NCBI RefSeq assembly: GCF_009769385.1
Contig: NZ_VKAB01000040.1
Coordinates: forward strand, 1 to 64,000
Length of the DNA stretch: 64,000 nt
From: Saccharothrix deserti
Lineage (GTDB): Bacteria > Actinomycetota > Actinomycetes > Mycobacteriales > Pseudonocardiaceae
Direction of reading: 5' to 3'
The notes under the pieces were generated by a model. That model saw only the letters and a list, made by a program, of their open reading frames with translations, was not told where the DNA came from and ran no database searches. This document shows positions 1 to 9,800 of the stretch, in pieces. The translations under genes were made by a program, and so were the position numbers. How positions within the stretch are numbered: position 1 is the first letter of the stretch; each line of letters begins with the position of its first letter.

Positions 1-2
1 GC

Positions 3-665
3 CTGGCGTTGTTCGACTCCGCGGTGGCCAGTGGTCAACCCGTGGTGGTCGCGGCGCGGTTGGACACGGCGGCGATCGCGAAGTCCGGTGTGGTGCCGGA
101 CGTCTTGCGCCGCCTGGTGCGGGCTCGCCGCGTCGTGGACGACGTGCCGGCCGGGCAGGAGTCGAAGCTGGCCGCGCAGCTGACCGGGCGATCCCCGGCC
201 GAGCAGGATCGGATCGTGCTGGAGTTCGTCCGGACGCAGGCCGCGGTGGTGCTCGGGCACGACAGCAGTGGCGCGATCACCCCGGACGAGACGTTCAAGG
301 CACTGGGGTTCGACTCGCTGTCCGGCGTGGAGTTCCGCAACCGGCTGCAGGCGGGCACCGGGCTGAACCTGCCCGCCACCACCGTGTTCGACCACCCGAC
401 ACCGCTCGCGCTGGCCGGATACGTCCGGCAGAACCTGTCCGGGGTCGGGGAGTCGAACGGCACGAGCGCGGAGTACTCCGAGTCCTACGTCCGCAAGCTG
501 CTGGAGCGGATCCCGATCGAGGCGCTGCGCGCGTCCGGGATGGTCGACATCGCGCTGCGGCTCGCCCCCACCGTGGAGCAGGCGCCGGTCGCCGAGCCGG
601 ACAACGGCAAGGACATCGCCGAGCTCGACGTGGACGAGCTCATCGACTTCGCGATGAACCAGTGA
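3..665 (+). CDS. Type I modular polyketide synthase, C-terminal end (ACP + docking domain), partial
   Basis: This is the 3' end of a modular PKS whose body lies left of the window; the frame is open from base 3. The first ~45 residues look like the linker after a ketoreductase domain. An acyl carrier protein follows, with the phosphopantetheine serine in GFDSLSGVEFRNRL and the usual VFDHPTPLALA helix. The tail (YVRKLLERIP ... ELDVDELIDFAMNQ) has the form of a C-terminal docking domain, which in this family hands the chain to the next PKS subunit. There is no thioesterase here, so chain release or extension happens elsewhere. The stop is followed within 12 bases by a MmgE/PrpD gene, which suggests co-transcription. 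Confidence 0.93.
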   Translation: MALFDSAVASGQPVVVAARLDTAAIAKSGVVPDVLRRLVRARRVVDDVPAGQESKLAAQLTGRSPAEQDRIVLEFVRTQAAVVLGHDSSGAITPDETFKALGFDSLSGVEFRNRLQAGTGLNLPATTVFDHPTPLALAGYVRQNLSGVGESNGTSAEYSESYVRKLLERIPIEALRASGMVDIALRLAPTVEQAPVAEPDNGKDIAELDVDELIDFAMNQ

Positions 666-676
666 GAGGACCCACC

Positions 677-2152
677 GTGGGCAGTCAGTTGATTCACCAG
701 CTCGTGTCCTGGGCCGCTGGACTGCGCTACGACGACATCCCCGCGCACACCGCGGCGCTCGCCCGCAGTCAGATCATCTCCAACCTGGCCGCGGTGCGGG
801 CGTCGGCCGCACACCCGCTGGGCGGCAAGATCGTCGCCGCGTTCGGCACCCCGTTCGAGGGGGATGCCCGGCAGACCGCGCACGTGCTCGCCGCGCTGTC
901 CATGTGCCTGGAGTACGACGAGGTCGCGTACTCCGGGCACCCGTCGGCGTCCTGCGTGAACGTCGCGCTGGCCTATGCCGGGCAGGAACAGCTGGACGGC
1001 AGGCAGCTGATCACCGCGGTGGTCGCGGCCAACGAGTGCGCCACCCGGTTCCAGGCGGGCATGCTGCTCGGCTCGTTCTTCCGCGGCCAGAGCGCGACGT
1101 ACACCCACCTGCTCGGCGCGGCCGTGGCGCGGCTGCACGCCCAGGAGCACAAGACCGCGATCTGGGAGGACGCCGTGGGCCTCGCCTTCGGCATCCTCCC
1201 GACCCCGGTGGAGCACGCGTTCCTGAACAGCGACGCCAAGGTGCTGGTCGCGGCCACCCCGGTGCGCATGGCGCTGGACGCCTGCGACGCCGCGGTGGCC
1301 GGGCTCGCCGGGCCGCACGACGTGCTGGAGGGACCGGACGGCGTGCTGGCCGCGCTGTCCGACGTGCCGATGCCCGACGCGGTCGTCGCCGGCCTCGGTC
1401 GCCGCTGGCACACCGACACGTTGTCGTTCAAGCGGTATCCGGCCAGCGCGTACCTCCAGGCCGCGTTCGAGTGCGCCGAACGCATCGCCGCCGGGGCGGG
1501 CGCGATCGACCCGGACGACGTGGCGGTCGTCCGGGTCGACGGATCGATCCTGACGTTCCTCCTGCAGCACAAGGCCGCGCCGTTCCTGGCCGAGGCGGAC
1601 ACGGCCACCGCGGCGCTGACCTTCTCCGTCGGCTACGGGATCGCCACGATCCTGCTCACGGGTTCGCTGACCACCGCCGACCTGGCGGGCGACGGCCTGC
1701 GGGACCCCGTCCGCTGGGCCCTCGCGGACAAGGTCGAGGTGCGGCACGACAAGAACCTGACCCGGCGGATGGTCGCCGCGACCGTGCCGCTCGGTGAGGC
1801 ACTGCGGCAGGCCGGCCCGCGCGCCATGCAGGTGCCCGCCATCGCCGCGTTCGGTGACGAGGCACAAGAGCTGCTCGCGGAGCTCGGGCCGCCGTCCGAG
1901 TCGTTCGCCGACGCCACCATGGCCATCGGTGCCAGGGTGGAGGTCGAGCTGCGCGACGGCACTACCCTGGTCGAGGAGCTCGGCCAGGCCACCGGGATGG
2001 CCGGACCGCCCACTCGGGACACCCACCAGGAGCTCGTCGCCGCGAAGTTCACGGCGAGCGGCGGTCACGCCGACGCGCTGGTCGACCTGTACCGGCTCGA
2101 CGAGCTCGACGCGGGCGCCGCGGCGACGGCCGTGCGGAAGGCCCTGGCATGA
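677..2152 (+). CDS. MmgE/PrpD family protein
   Basis: About 491 residues matching the MmgE/PrpD family, whose characterised members include 2-methylcitrate dehydratase and cis-aconitate decarboxylase. An N-terminal all-alpha part contains family-like stretches such as EYDEVAYSGHPSAS. I chose GTG at 677 because AGAGGA lies just upstream; an in-frame GTG at 662 overlaps the PKS stop but has no good ribosome site. The gene is coupled to the next one (ATGA, 2149-2152). In this setting it may act on a polyketide-derived carboxylate, for example by dehydration or decarboxylation; this is inference. Confidence 0.85.
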   Translation: MGSQLIHQLVSWAAGLRYDDIPAHTAALARSQIISNLAAVRASAAHPLGGKIVAAFGTPFEGDARQTAHVLAALSMCLEYDEVAYSGHPSASCVNVALAYAGQEQLDGRQLITAVVAANECATRFQAGMLLGSFFRGQSATYTHLLGAAVARLHAQEHKTAIWEDAVGLAFGILPTPVEHAFLNSDAKVLVAATPVRMALDACDAAVAGLAGPHDVLEGPDGVLAALSDVPMPDAVVAGLGRRWHTDTLSFKRYPASAYLQAAFECAERIAAGAGAIDPDDVAVVRVDGSILTFLLQHKAAPFLAEADTATAALTFSVGYGIATILLTGSLTTADLAGDGLRDPVRWALADKVEVRHDKNLTRRMVAATVPLGEALRQAGPRAMQVPAIAAFGDEAQELLAELGPPSESFADATMAIGARVEVELRDGTTLVEELGQATGMAGPPTRDTHQELVAAKFTASGGHADALVDLYRLDELDAGAAATAVRKALA

Positions 2153-2970
2153 CGGACGAGTTCGCCGCGCACCGGCGGTCGGTGGGAGAGATCAGCTACC
2201 TCGACGTCGGCGAGGGACCGGTCACCGTGTTCGTGCACGGGGTGTTCACCAACGCCCTGCTGTGGCGCAACTGCCTGCGCCGGCTGGCGGGTCACCGGCG
2301 GTGCATCGCGATCGACCTGCCCGGCCACGGCCACACGCCGCCGGTCGCGGACGCTTCGGTCGACGGGCTGGCCTCGGCGGTGCGGACCGTGCTCACCGCG
2401 CTGGAACTCACCGACGTGCACCTCGTCGGCAACGACACCGGCGGTGCCGTCTGCCAACTGGTGTACGCGGCGGACCCCGGCCGGTTCGCCTCGCTGGTCC
2501 TGACGAACTGCGACACCGAGGGGAACTTCCCGCCGCCGTTGTTCCGGCCTGCCGTGCACCTGGCCCGGCTGGGCCTGCTCAGCCTGCTGCGTCCGCTGGT
2601 AAAGGCGCCGCGCGTCGTCCGCCAGGCGTACCGGATCGGCTACCAGCACCCGGCACCGCCGGAGATCATCAGCAGCTTCGTCGGCCCCGTGCTGGGCTCC
2701 CCGTCCGGAAGACGGTTCATGCGCGAACTCCTGTCCTCCATGGACTCCCGCCGGCTGGCGCGGATCAACCCCGCGTTGCGCGAATGCCGGATCCCCGTCG
2801 CGCTCATCTGGGGCACCGGCGATCCGCTCTTCGCACCGCGCTGGGCGTCCTGGCTGAAAGACCTCATACCCGGCGCCACGGACGTGGTGCCGATCCCCGG
2901 TGGGCGGCTGTTCTTCGTCGACGACCGGGCCGACGAGTTCGTCACCGCCCTCCGGAACCACTGGAACTGA
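2149..2970 (+). CDS. Alpha/beta hydrolase with Asp at the nucleophile elbow
   Basis: A 273-residue alpha/beta-hydrolase fold protein with the oxyanion region VFVHGVFTN near the N-terminus. The nucleophile elbow reads VGNDTGG, so the expected nucleophile is Asp, as in haloalkane dehalogenase-like members, not Ser. An acid-type motif WGTGDPLF is present. Where the catalytic His normally stands, the sequence reads GGRLFFVDD with no His. Start and stop are coupled to the preceding MmgE/PrpD gene, and an AAGGAG site for the SCP2 gene follows directly. Classical dehalogenation is doubtful without the His; a lyase, cyclase or binding role in polyketide tailoring is possible. The substrate is unknown. 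Confidence 0.85.
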   Translation: MTDEFAAHRRSVGEISYLDVGEGPVTVFVHGVFTNALLWRNCLRRLAGHRRCIAIDLPGHGHTPPVADASVDGLASAVRTVLTALELTDVHLVGNDTGGAVCQLVYAADPGRFASLVLTNCDTEGNFPPPLFRPAVHLARLGLLSLLRPLVKAPRVVRQAYRIGYQHPAPPEIISSFVGPVLGSPSGRRFMRELLSSMDSRRLARINPALRECRIPVALIWGTGDPLFAPRWASWLKDLIPGATDVVPIPGGRLFFVDDRADEFVTALRNHWN

Positions 2971-2979
2971 AGGAGAACC

Positions 2980-3399
2980 ATGGCTGTCTTCGCCTCCGCC
3001 GAAGAGCTGTACGCACTCTTCGTCCCGTTCCTCGAGCAGGTGAGCCAGGGCCACCTGAAGAAGAAGTTCCTGTCGATCAAAGCCAGTTTCAAGGTGCACA
3101 ACACCGATCCGGACTCGATTGTGTTCATGGACTGCACCCAGGACCCACCGGTGGTCAAGGTCGGCGACGCCGCGGCGGCGGAACAGGCGGACATCGAACT
3201 GACCATGTCCGCCGACGACAGCCACCAGTTCTGGCTCGGCCGGCTGAACGTGACCAAGGCGATGGCCGGCCGGCGGGTCAAGTTCTCCGGGCCGCTGATG
3301 AAGCTGATCGGCATGCTGCCGGCGTTCCAGCCCGCGTTCGCGGAGTACCGCGAGTACCTGGTCACCAACGGCCATGAAGCGTTGCTGCAGAAGCAATGA
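2980..3399 (+). CDS. SCP2 sterol-carrier-like protein
   Basis: A 139-residue stand-alone SCP2 domain. The C-terminal half has the typical pattern: ADIELTMSADD, then a short helix with WLGRLNVTKAM, then GRRVKFSGPLMKL. SCP2 domains form a hydrophobic pocket that binds lipids or acyl chains. A strong AAGGAG precedes ATG 2980. It closes the coupled PKS-MmgE/PrpD-hydrolase unit, so it probably holds or presents a hydrophobic intermediate of that polyketide; this is inference from context. There is no signal peptide, so it should be cytoplasmic. Confidence 0.88.
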   Translation: MAVFASAEELYALFVPFLEQVSQGHLKKKFLSIKASFKVHNTDPDSIVFMDCTQDPPVVKVGDAAAAEQADIELTMSADDSHQFWLGRLNVTKAMAGRRVKFSGPLMKLIGMLPAFQPAFAEYREYLVTNGHEALLQKQ

Positions 3400-3515
3400 C
3401 CGTGGACGGACAGAGCTTCCGCGACGCACGGACGAGGTTCTCGGCAGGCACAGGGTTGCGGTGGGTGTGTTGGGCCGGCGAGACTGCACGTCTCCGTTCA
3501 CGGTTGGGGGACGCC

Positions 3516-4859
3516 TTGCGGACATTGGTCGTTGCTGCACTGTTCGGGAGTCTGCTGGTCGCCGCACCCGAGGCCGATGCGGCGGGGATCGGGTGGGTGC
3601 CTTGCCCTGATCAGCCGACGGCCGAGTGCGGGACGGTGGGGGTGCCGTTGGATTGGGCGGATCCGGGTGGGCCGTGGGTGGAGTTGGCGGTGTCCCGGGT
3701 TCGGGCCACCGATCCCGCGCGGCGGATCGGGGTGGTGTTCGTTGACGCGGGTGGGCCGGGTGGGTCCGGGGCGGAGTTCGCGCGTGCGCCGTATCTGAGT
3801 GCGGAAGTGCGGGCGCGGTTTGATGTTGTGGGATTTGATCAGTTGGGGACCAACGGCAGTTCGGCGATTCGGTGTTCGGCTGAGTTGATGGCGCTGAATC
3901 CTGGTGACGATCCGCAGGACGAGGCGGCGTTCGAGGCGTTGGCGCGGCACAACCGGGCGGTGCGTGAGGACTGTCGGGCCGACAATCCCGTGTTCGATCA
4001 CGTGGACACCAAGCGGTCCGCTCGGGACATGGACGCGGTGCGGAAAGCGTTGGGGGAGAGGCGGATCAGCTTCTACGGCATCTCCTACGGCACGTTGTTG
4101 GGCCAGCAGTACGCGGAGATGTTCGGGTCACGGGTGCGGTCCATGGTGTTGGACGGGGTGATCGACCACAGCGTCGACAAGCGCCGGTTCGTGCTGGACC
4201 GGGCACGGGCGGTGGAGGAGGCGTTCGGCGTGTTCGTCGCGTGGTGCGCGGACAACACCACGTGCGCGCTGCACGGGCAGGACGTCTACGCGGCGTGGGA
4301 GAAGGCACTGAAGGCAGCGGACGAGATCGGGTGGGGGCGGGAGAACCTGATCCTGTCGGCGTTCCACGAGATCCGCGGCGGGGCGTGGGAGAGCCTGGCG
4401 TCGCTCATCGCGGACGTCGGCGGCGCGCGGATGTCGTTCGAGTACAACTACAACTCGCTCCGCTACGCCGTGGTGTGCCAGGACTTCGCCTTGCGGTTCC
4501 GGGACTTCGGCGAGTACCGGGCATTGCGGGAAGCCGAACTCCGCGCGGCCCCCACGCTGCGCGGCACGTTCATCGGTCACCAGGAGGCCGCCACCTGCGT
4601 CGGCTTCACCGACCACCCGACCAACCCGCCGCACCGCCTCGACGTCGACCACGCACCACCGCTCCTCCTGCTGACCAGCCGCTACGACGTGGCCACGCCG
4701 TACGCGTGGGCGCGGAACGTGCACCGGCAGGCCGAGGGCTCGCACCTGGTCACCTTCGACGGCCCCGGCCACGGCGTCTACCACGCCAACGACTGCACGC
4801 GGACCGCCGCCGACGCCCACCTGCTCGGCACCGCGCCCGCGCGCGACACCACCTGCTGA
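3516..4859 (+). CDS. Secreted TAP-like alpha/beta hydrolase (tripeptidyl aminopeptidase family)
   Basis: A secreted peptidase of the actinomycete tripeptidyl-aminopeptidase group. The nucleophile elbow is YGISYGTLLGQQYA (Ser in GISYG). A C-terminal TAP-like region carries LLTSRYDVATPYAWA (acid) and GPGHGVYH (His). The frame is open from ATG 3396, which overlaps the SCP2 stop, but the first 40 codons do not look like protein. I prefer TTG 3516, with GGGGGA just upstream, because it starts a clean signal peptide (RTLVVAALFGSLL ... ADAAG). It is then a separate gene, not part of the PKS unit. Role: extracellular release of short peptides; substrate unknown. The start is uncertain. Confidence 0.82.
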   Translation: MRTLVVAALFGSLLVAAPEADAAGIGWVPCPDQPTAECGTVGVPLDWADPGGPWVELAVSRVRATDPARRIGVVFVDAGGPGGSGAEFARAPYLSAEVRARFDVVGFDQLGTNGSSAIRCSAELMALNPGDDPQDEAAFEALARHNRAVREDCRADNPVFDHVDTKRSARDMDAVRKALGERRISFYGISYGTLLGQQYAEMFGSRVRSMVLDGVIDHSVDKRRFVLDRARAVEEAFGVFVAWCADNTTCALHGQDVYAAWEKALKAADEIGWGRENLILSAFHEIRGGAWESLASLIADVGGARMSFEYNYNSLRYAVVCQDFALRFRDFGEYRALREAELRAAPTLRGTFIGHQEAATCVGFTDHPTNPPHRLDVDHAPPLLLLTSRYDVATPYAWARNVHRQAEGSHLVTFDGPGHGVYHANDCTRTAADAHLLGTAPARDTTC

Positions 4860-5030
4860 TCCTCCACACGGACGACCGAACACCCCTCAAGAGACGCTGA
4901 CCTCACCCTCCCGGGGTGGATAGCGTCGAGGTCGTCGGGGGCGTCGTCACTTCCGGTCCACCGCCACCGCGGGTCTGCGGTGCCTCCCGGCCGCGCGATC
5001 CACAGCGCACCACCGAGTTCGGGAGGACCT

Positions 5031-8000
5031 GTGTTCAGACCACGAAAGCGCGGTAAAGCCCTGGGAGCCGTCGTGCTGGCGGTCGGGCTCCTGGCCGTGC
5101 CGGCCACCGGGACGGCCGGTGCGGAACCGGCGCCCACGAACCGACCGCAGCCACGCACCGTCACGCTGATCACCGGCGACCGGGTCGTGGTGACCGGCGA
5201 GGCGGTCGGCGCGTTCCACCCCGGTCCCGGCCGCGAGAGGGTCACCTTCCACTCGACCCACCGGGCCGGTCGGCTGCACGTCGTCCCCGAGGACGCGGTC
5301 AAGGCCATCGCCGCGGGCCGGCTCGACCCGAGGCTGTTCGACATCACCGGTCTGATCGAAGCCGGCTACGACGACGCCCGCACCGACCCGAGGACGCGGT
5401 CAAGGCCATCGCCGCGGGCCGGCTCGACCCGAGGCTGTTCGACATCACCGGTCTGATCGAAGCCGGCTACGACGACGCCCGCACCGACCACGTGCCGCTC
5501 ATCATCACCGGCACACCCACCAGCGGCCTGCGATCGGCCCGCACCCTCCCCGGCGCGGTGGCCACCCGAGCACCCAAGGCCGACGCCGGCACCGCGTTCC
5601 GTGACCTGCTCGCCGACCCCGGCGTGACCAGGATCTGGCTCGACGGCCTGCTCCGCCCCACCCTCGACCGCTCCACCACCCAGATCGGCGCACCCACCGC
5701 CTGGCAGGCGGGGTACACCGGCAAGGGCGTCAAGGTCGCCGTGCTCGACGGCGGCGTGGACGGCGCGCACCCCGACCTCGCGGGCAAGGAGGTCGCCGAG
5801 CGCAACTTCACCGAGGACCCGGACAACACCGACACGGACGGCCACGGCACGCACGTCGCGGCCACCATCGCCAGCGGCAACCGGACGTACCGGGGCGTGG
5901 CGCCCGACGCCCGCATCCTCGACGGCAAGGTCTGCATGAACGGTGGCTGCCCCGAGTCCTGGATCCTGGCCGGCGTGCAGTGGGCCGTGGACGAGGGCGC
6001 GGACATCGTCAACCTCAGCCTCGGCGGCTACGACTCACCCGGCGTCGACCCGCTGGAGGAGGCGATCAACAACCTGACCGCGAAGACCGGCACCCTGTTC
6101 GTGGTCGCGGCGGGCAACGGCGGGCGGTCCGAGTCGATCGACTCGCCGGGCAGCGCCGACGCCGCGCTCACCGTCGGCGCGGTCCGGTACGACGACGACC
6201 TCGCCCACTTCTCCAGCCGCGGCCCGCGCAACGGTGACGGCGCGGTGAAGCCGGACATCACCGCGCCCGGCCTGAACATCGTCGCCGCCAAGGCGGCCAA
6301 GGCCACCATCGGCACCCCCGTCGGCCGGCGGCACCTCGCCCTGTCCGGCACGTCGATGGCCACCCCGCACGTCGCGGGCGCGGCGGCCCTGCTCGCCCAG
6401 CAGCACCCCGACTGGACCGGCGCCCAGCTCAAGGCCGCCCTCATGGCGTCGGCCAAGCCCAACCCGAACCTGGGCGTGTTCGACCAGGGCACCGGCCGGG
6501 TGGACCTGACCCGCGCGATCACCGCCACCGTCGCCGCCGAGCCGGTGAGCCTCACGTTCGAGGAACAGCGCTGGCCGCACGACGACGACACCCCGGTCGC
6601 CAAGACGGTCACCTACCGCAACAGCGGCCCGGAACCCGTCACCTTCGACCTCACCGCCGACCTGCGCGGACCGGACGGCCGAGCCGCACCCGAGGGCCTG
6701 CTCACCGTCACCCCCGCGCACGTCACCGTGCCCGCCGGCGGCACGACCGCCGTGGTCGTCACCGCGGACACCAGGGTCGGCACGCTCGACGGCGTCTACT
6801 CCGGCGCCGTGATCGGCGGACCCACGCGCACCCCGGTCAGCCTCGCCCGCGAGGTCGAGAGCTACGAGATCGCGGTCGAGCACCTCGACGCCGAGGGCGA
6901 CCCCGCGTTGGACCACACGACCGCGCTCGTCGGCATGGACAACGACGTCTACACGACCCTCTGGGGCCCCGACGGCATCGCCACCGCACGCGTGCCCAAG
7001 GGCGAGTACATGGCCCGCTCGGTCGTCCGCACGGGCGCACAGGCCGCCGTGCTCGCCCGCCCGACCATGACCGTGGACGCCGACCACACCCGGTTCACCT
7101 TCGACGCCCGCGTGGCCCAACCGCTCCGCGTCACCGCGCCCGATCCCACCGCGACCCCGATGATCGGCGACATCAACGTCTCCAGGGTGCTCAACGGCCG
7201 GCGCGTCGTGCTCAACACCGCGTTCCTGTCCGGCTTCGTGGACATGTCGCTCGGCCACTCCGGCCCGACCCTGCCCCCGCAGGACCTGAACGTCTCGATC
7301 GGCGCCCAGTTCCAGAGCCCGCCCCTCGACGGGACACCGACGCACCACCGGTTCCGCTGGGTCGTGCCGGGCGCGGTGCCCACCGGGTTCACCCGCGCGC
7401 CCACGCGGGACGAGCTGGTCGAGGTGCGCACCACGTTCGCCCCCGGTCCGGCCGACCGGCAGCACCTGCACAGCGGCAACGCCAGCCCGCCGGACGGCTC
7501 GGGCGGCTGGTCGGTGATGCTGCCGGTGCCCGCGGGCGGCGCGGTGGTCGACCTGATCACGCCCGACCAGCTCACCTGGGGCTGGGCCTACCAGCGGCTG
7601 TCACCGCAGTACCGGACCGAGGCCGACTACTCCTCGTTCAACCGCAGGTACGCGTTGGGCGGGAGCTACGCGGAGCGGTTCCTGTACCCGGTGCTCGGCC
7701 CCGGTCTGGCCGGCTACTCGGCCACCTACCTGGGCATCCACGAGGACCGGGTGACCGCGCAGGTGCCGCTGATCAACGACCGCGACGGCAACCTGGGCCG
7801 GGGCGGCCACGAGTCGGCGCGCACCTCGGTGTACCGCGACGGGCGGCTGGTCGGCCAGATCCGTGACCAGTGGGGCGAGTTCACCGTGCCGCCGGGTGAG
7901 GCCGACTACCGGGTCGAGCACGACGTCGTCCGGGACGCGACGGCCAACGAGCTGACCACGCGGGTCAGCGGGGCGTGGACGTTCCGCACGGACACCCTGC

Positions 8001-8332
8001 CCGACGGTCACGGCCGCCGGCTGCCGTTGTCGGTGGTGCGGTTCACCCCGCAGCTCGACGCCGCCGGTGGCGCGCCCGCCGGTCGGGTGCTGAGCGTGCC
8101 GCTGACCGTGGAGCAGCAGGACGGCGCGGACAACGGCGAGGTGAGCCGGATCCGGGTCGACGTGTCGTTCGACGACGGCAAGACCTGGCGGCGGGTGCCC
8201 GTCGCGGGCGGTGCCGCGCTGGTGCGGCACCCGAACTCGGCCGGTTACGCCTCGCTGCGCGCTTCAGGTTCCGACAGCGACGGCAACACCTTCGAGCACA
8301 CGGTGATCCGCGCTTACAAGATCACGAGCTAG
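5031..8332 (+). pseudogene. Secreted subtilisin-like (S8) serine protease, frameshifted by a 101-bp tandem duplication
   Basis: A large secreted subtilase. GTG 5031 has GGGAGGA upstream and starts a signal peptide (GAVVLAVGLLAVPATGTAGA). The propeptide region is then interrupted: bases 5286-5386 are repeated at 5387-5487. As 101 is not a multiple of three, the first frame ends at 5456 and the protease continues in another frame from about 5490. Removing one copy restores a single ~1,065-residue protein. The downstream part has all catalytic motifs: VAVLDGGVDGAHPDL (Asp), DGHGTHVA (His), AAGNGG (oxyanion Asn) and SGTSMATPHVAG (Ser), then a ~600-residue C-terminal extension. As written it cannot be secreted intact. 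The duplication could be real decay, a reversible slippage event or an assembly artefact. Confidence 0.88.
5286..5487. repeat. Perfect 101-bp tandem duplication inside the subtilase gene
   Basis: The segment 5286-5386 is repeated directly at 5387-5487; identity continues for two more bases on the right. No mismatch is seen between copies, so the event is recent, or it is an assembly error. It shifts the reading frame of the protease by +2. Confidence 0.95.
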
Positions 8333-8339
8333 GGCGTGC

Positions 8340-8371
8340 GTGCCGGGAGGGACGGCGGTCCCTCCCGGCAC
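8340..8371. terminator. Strong hairpin after the subtilase gene
   Basis: A 14-bp perfect stem with a 4-base loop (GGCG) begins 8 bases after the subtilase stop; the arms are GTGCCGGGAGGGAC and its complement. It lies between the convergent subtilase gene and the transporter-protein remnant, so it can end transcription from both sides. There is no U-tract, as is common in actinomycetes. Confidence 0.75.
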
Positions 8372-8376
8372 CCGCG

Positions 8377-8685
8377 TCAGTACGGCTCCACCGTGGGGAT
8401 GACGGGCGTCATCGGGGTGACCCCGAGCGTGCGGTCGTAGATCTGCCCCCAGGTGCGGTCGGCCGGCGCTTCGGTCAGGATGCCGTTGATCCGGTCGCGC
8501 AGTGGTTTGTCGTCGAGTGCCAGGCCGATGCCGTACCTGTTGATGCTCGCCGCCGAGAACCGGACTGTGTCGTACATGCCCGGTCGCTCCGCCACGTAGC
8601 CCGTGAGGGCGATGTCGTCGGAGAAGACCACGTCGACGCGCCGGCTGTACAGCGCTCGCTCGGCGGCAGGAGAGTGCGTCGGCGC
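8377..8685 (-). pseudogene. C-terminal remnant of a glutamate-type ABC transporter substrate-binding protein
   Basis: About 100 codons without a start. The translation has family-like landmarks of GluB-type solute-binding proteins: RRVDVVFSDDIALTGY followed by RYGIGLALDDKPLRDRIN. The N-terminal two-thirds, including the lipoprotein signal, are missing, and the sequence joins directly to the end of the PLP-enzyme gene at about 8690. It is a deletion scar; no ABC permease or ATPase partner lies nearby. Confidence 0.7.
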
Positions 8686-8688
8686 GGA

Positions 8689-9693
8689 TCACCGATGAAC
8701 CCAACGGTGATAGGCATCCAGGTCGACGTTGCTGCCGCAGATGACGGTGACGACGTGGCGGCCGGCGAAACGGTCACGGTCTTCCAGGACGGCGGCGACG
8801 CCGAGGGCGGCTGATGGCTCGACGATCAGGCCCGTGTGCTCCAGGAGCATCCGCATACCCGCGATGATCGACGACTCGTGGACGAGGACGGCGTCGTCGG
8901 CCACGGTGAGCAGGTCGTCCAGGACTTCCGGGATGGGGAACCGGCCTGCGACGCCGTCGGCGATGGTGTCGGTCGATTCGGTGGTGACGACGCGGCGCTC
9001 GTGCCAGGAGCGGGTCATCGCCGGTGCACCTGTGGGCTGCACACAGATCACTTCGACTCCGGGTGCCAGGGTTTTCAGGACGTGGCCCACGCCGGTGGCC
9101 ATCGCGCCGCCGCCCAGGGCGATCAGCACGGCGTCGAACGTGGACCCCTCGTCCGCCAACTCCAGACCGATCGTCGCGGCGCCCTCACAGGTCTCGACGT
9201 CCAGACTGTCCTCGACCAACCGAATGCCGCGCTGTTGCGCGGTGCTCGCCGCCCGTTCGCGGGCCATTTCGATGTCGCCGTCCACCAGTTGCAACTCCGC
9301 ACCCAGCGCGCGGATCCGATCCAGCTTGGCGACAGGTGCCCGCCGCGATGCCACTACCGTCACGTCGAGGCCACGGCGGCGGCCTGACCAAGCGAGCGCC
9401 TGGCCGAGGTTGCCCGCGCTGGCGCACACCACGGCAGTGCGGCCCTGCTCGGTCAGCAGGCTCGCCACGAGCTCGGTACCACGGGCCTTGAAGCTGCGGA
9501 CCGGATTCGCCGTTTCCAGTTTGATGCTCACCGTGCAGCCGAGCCGGCTTCCCAGTGCGTCACACCGGTACATCGGAGTGTTCAGGAACATGGGGTCGAT
9601 CACGTGGCGGGCCGCGTGAATCCGATCAAGATCAAGCCGCGTCTTGAGCACTCCGAGACCATAGACACCCGACTTGCGAAGCCGGTGGACCAT
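8689..9693 (-). CDS. PLP-dependent threonine/serine dehydratase-like enzyme
   Basis: A 334-residue fold-type II PLP enzyme. The Schiff-base lysine is in VRSFKARG, the phosphate-binding glycine loop is GGGAMATG, and CGSN near the C-terminus is the usual pyridine-nitrogen contact. KLETANPV and CASAGNLGQALA (substrate loop) also match the threonine dehydratase/serine racemase group. The likely reaction is deamination of Thr or Ser to the 2-keto acid. There is no C-terminal ACT domain, so it is of the short, catabolic type. The start is uncertain; the conserved part begins near DRIHAARHVIDP, so a shorter start is possible. It is divergent from the exonuclease gene. Confidence 0.85.
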   Translation of the reverse strand: MVHRLRKSGVYGLGVLKTRLDLDRIHAARHVIDPMFLNTPMYRCDALGSRLGCTVSIKLETANPVRSFKARGTELVASLLTEQGRTAVVCASAGNLGQALAWSGRRRGLDVTVVASRRAPVAKLDRIRALGAELQLVDGDIEMARERAASTAQQRGIRLVEDSLDVETCEGAATIGLELADEGSTFDAVLIALGGGAMATGVGHVLKTLAPGVEVICVQPTGAPAMTRSWHERRVVTTESTDTIADGVAGRFPIPEVLDDLLTVADDAVLVHESSIIAGMRMLLEHTGLIVEPSAALGVAAVLEDRDRFAGRHVVTVICGSNVDLDAYHRWVHR

Positions 9694-9800
9694 GCCACCG
9701 CGCTCGGTGTGACGTGCAGGTCGTCCGAGGTGAGTTTGACGATGCGGGCGACGGGTTGTGCGTAGAGCAACATTTGTCGGCCGGCTACTACGGTGGGCGC

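Noticed and set aside
3396-3516. Extended N-terminus of the TAP-like peptidase starting at the SCP2 stop
   Set aside because: The first 40 residues are Arg-rich and precede the signal peptide; TTG 3516 with GGGGGA gives a proper secretory start.
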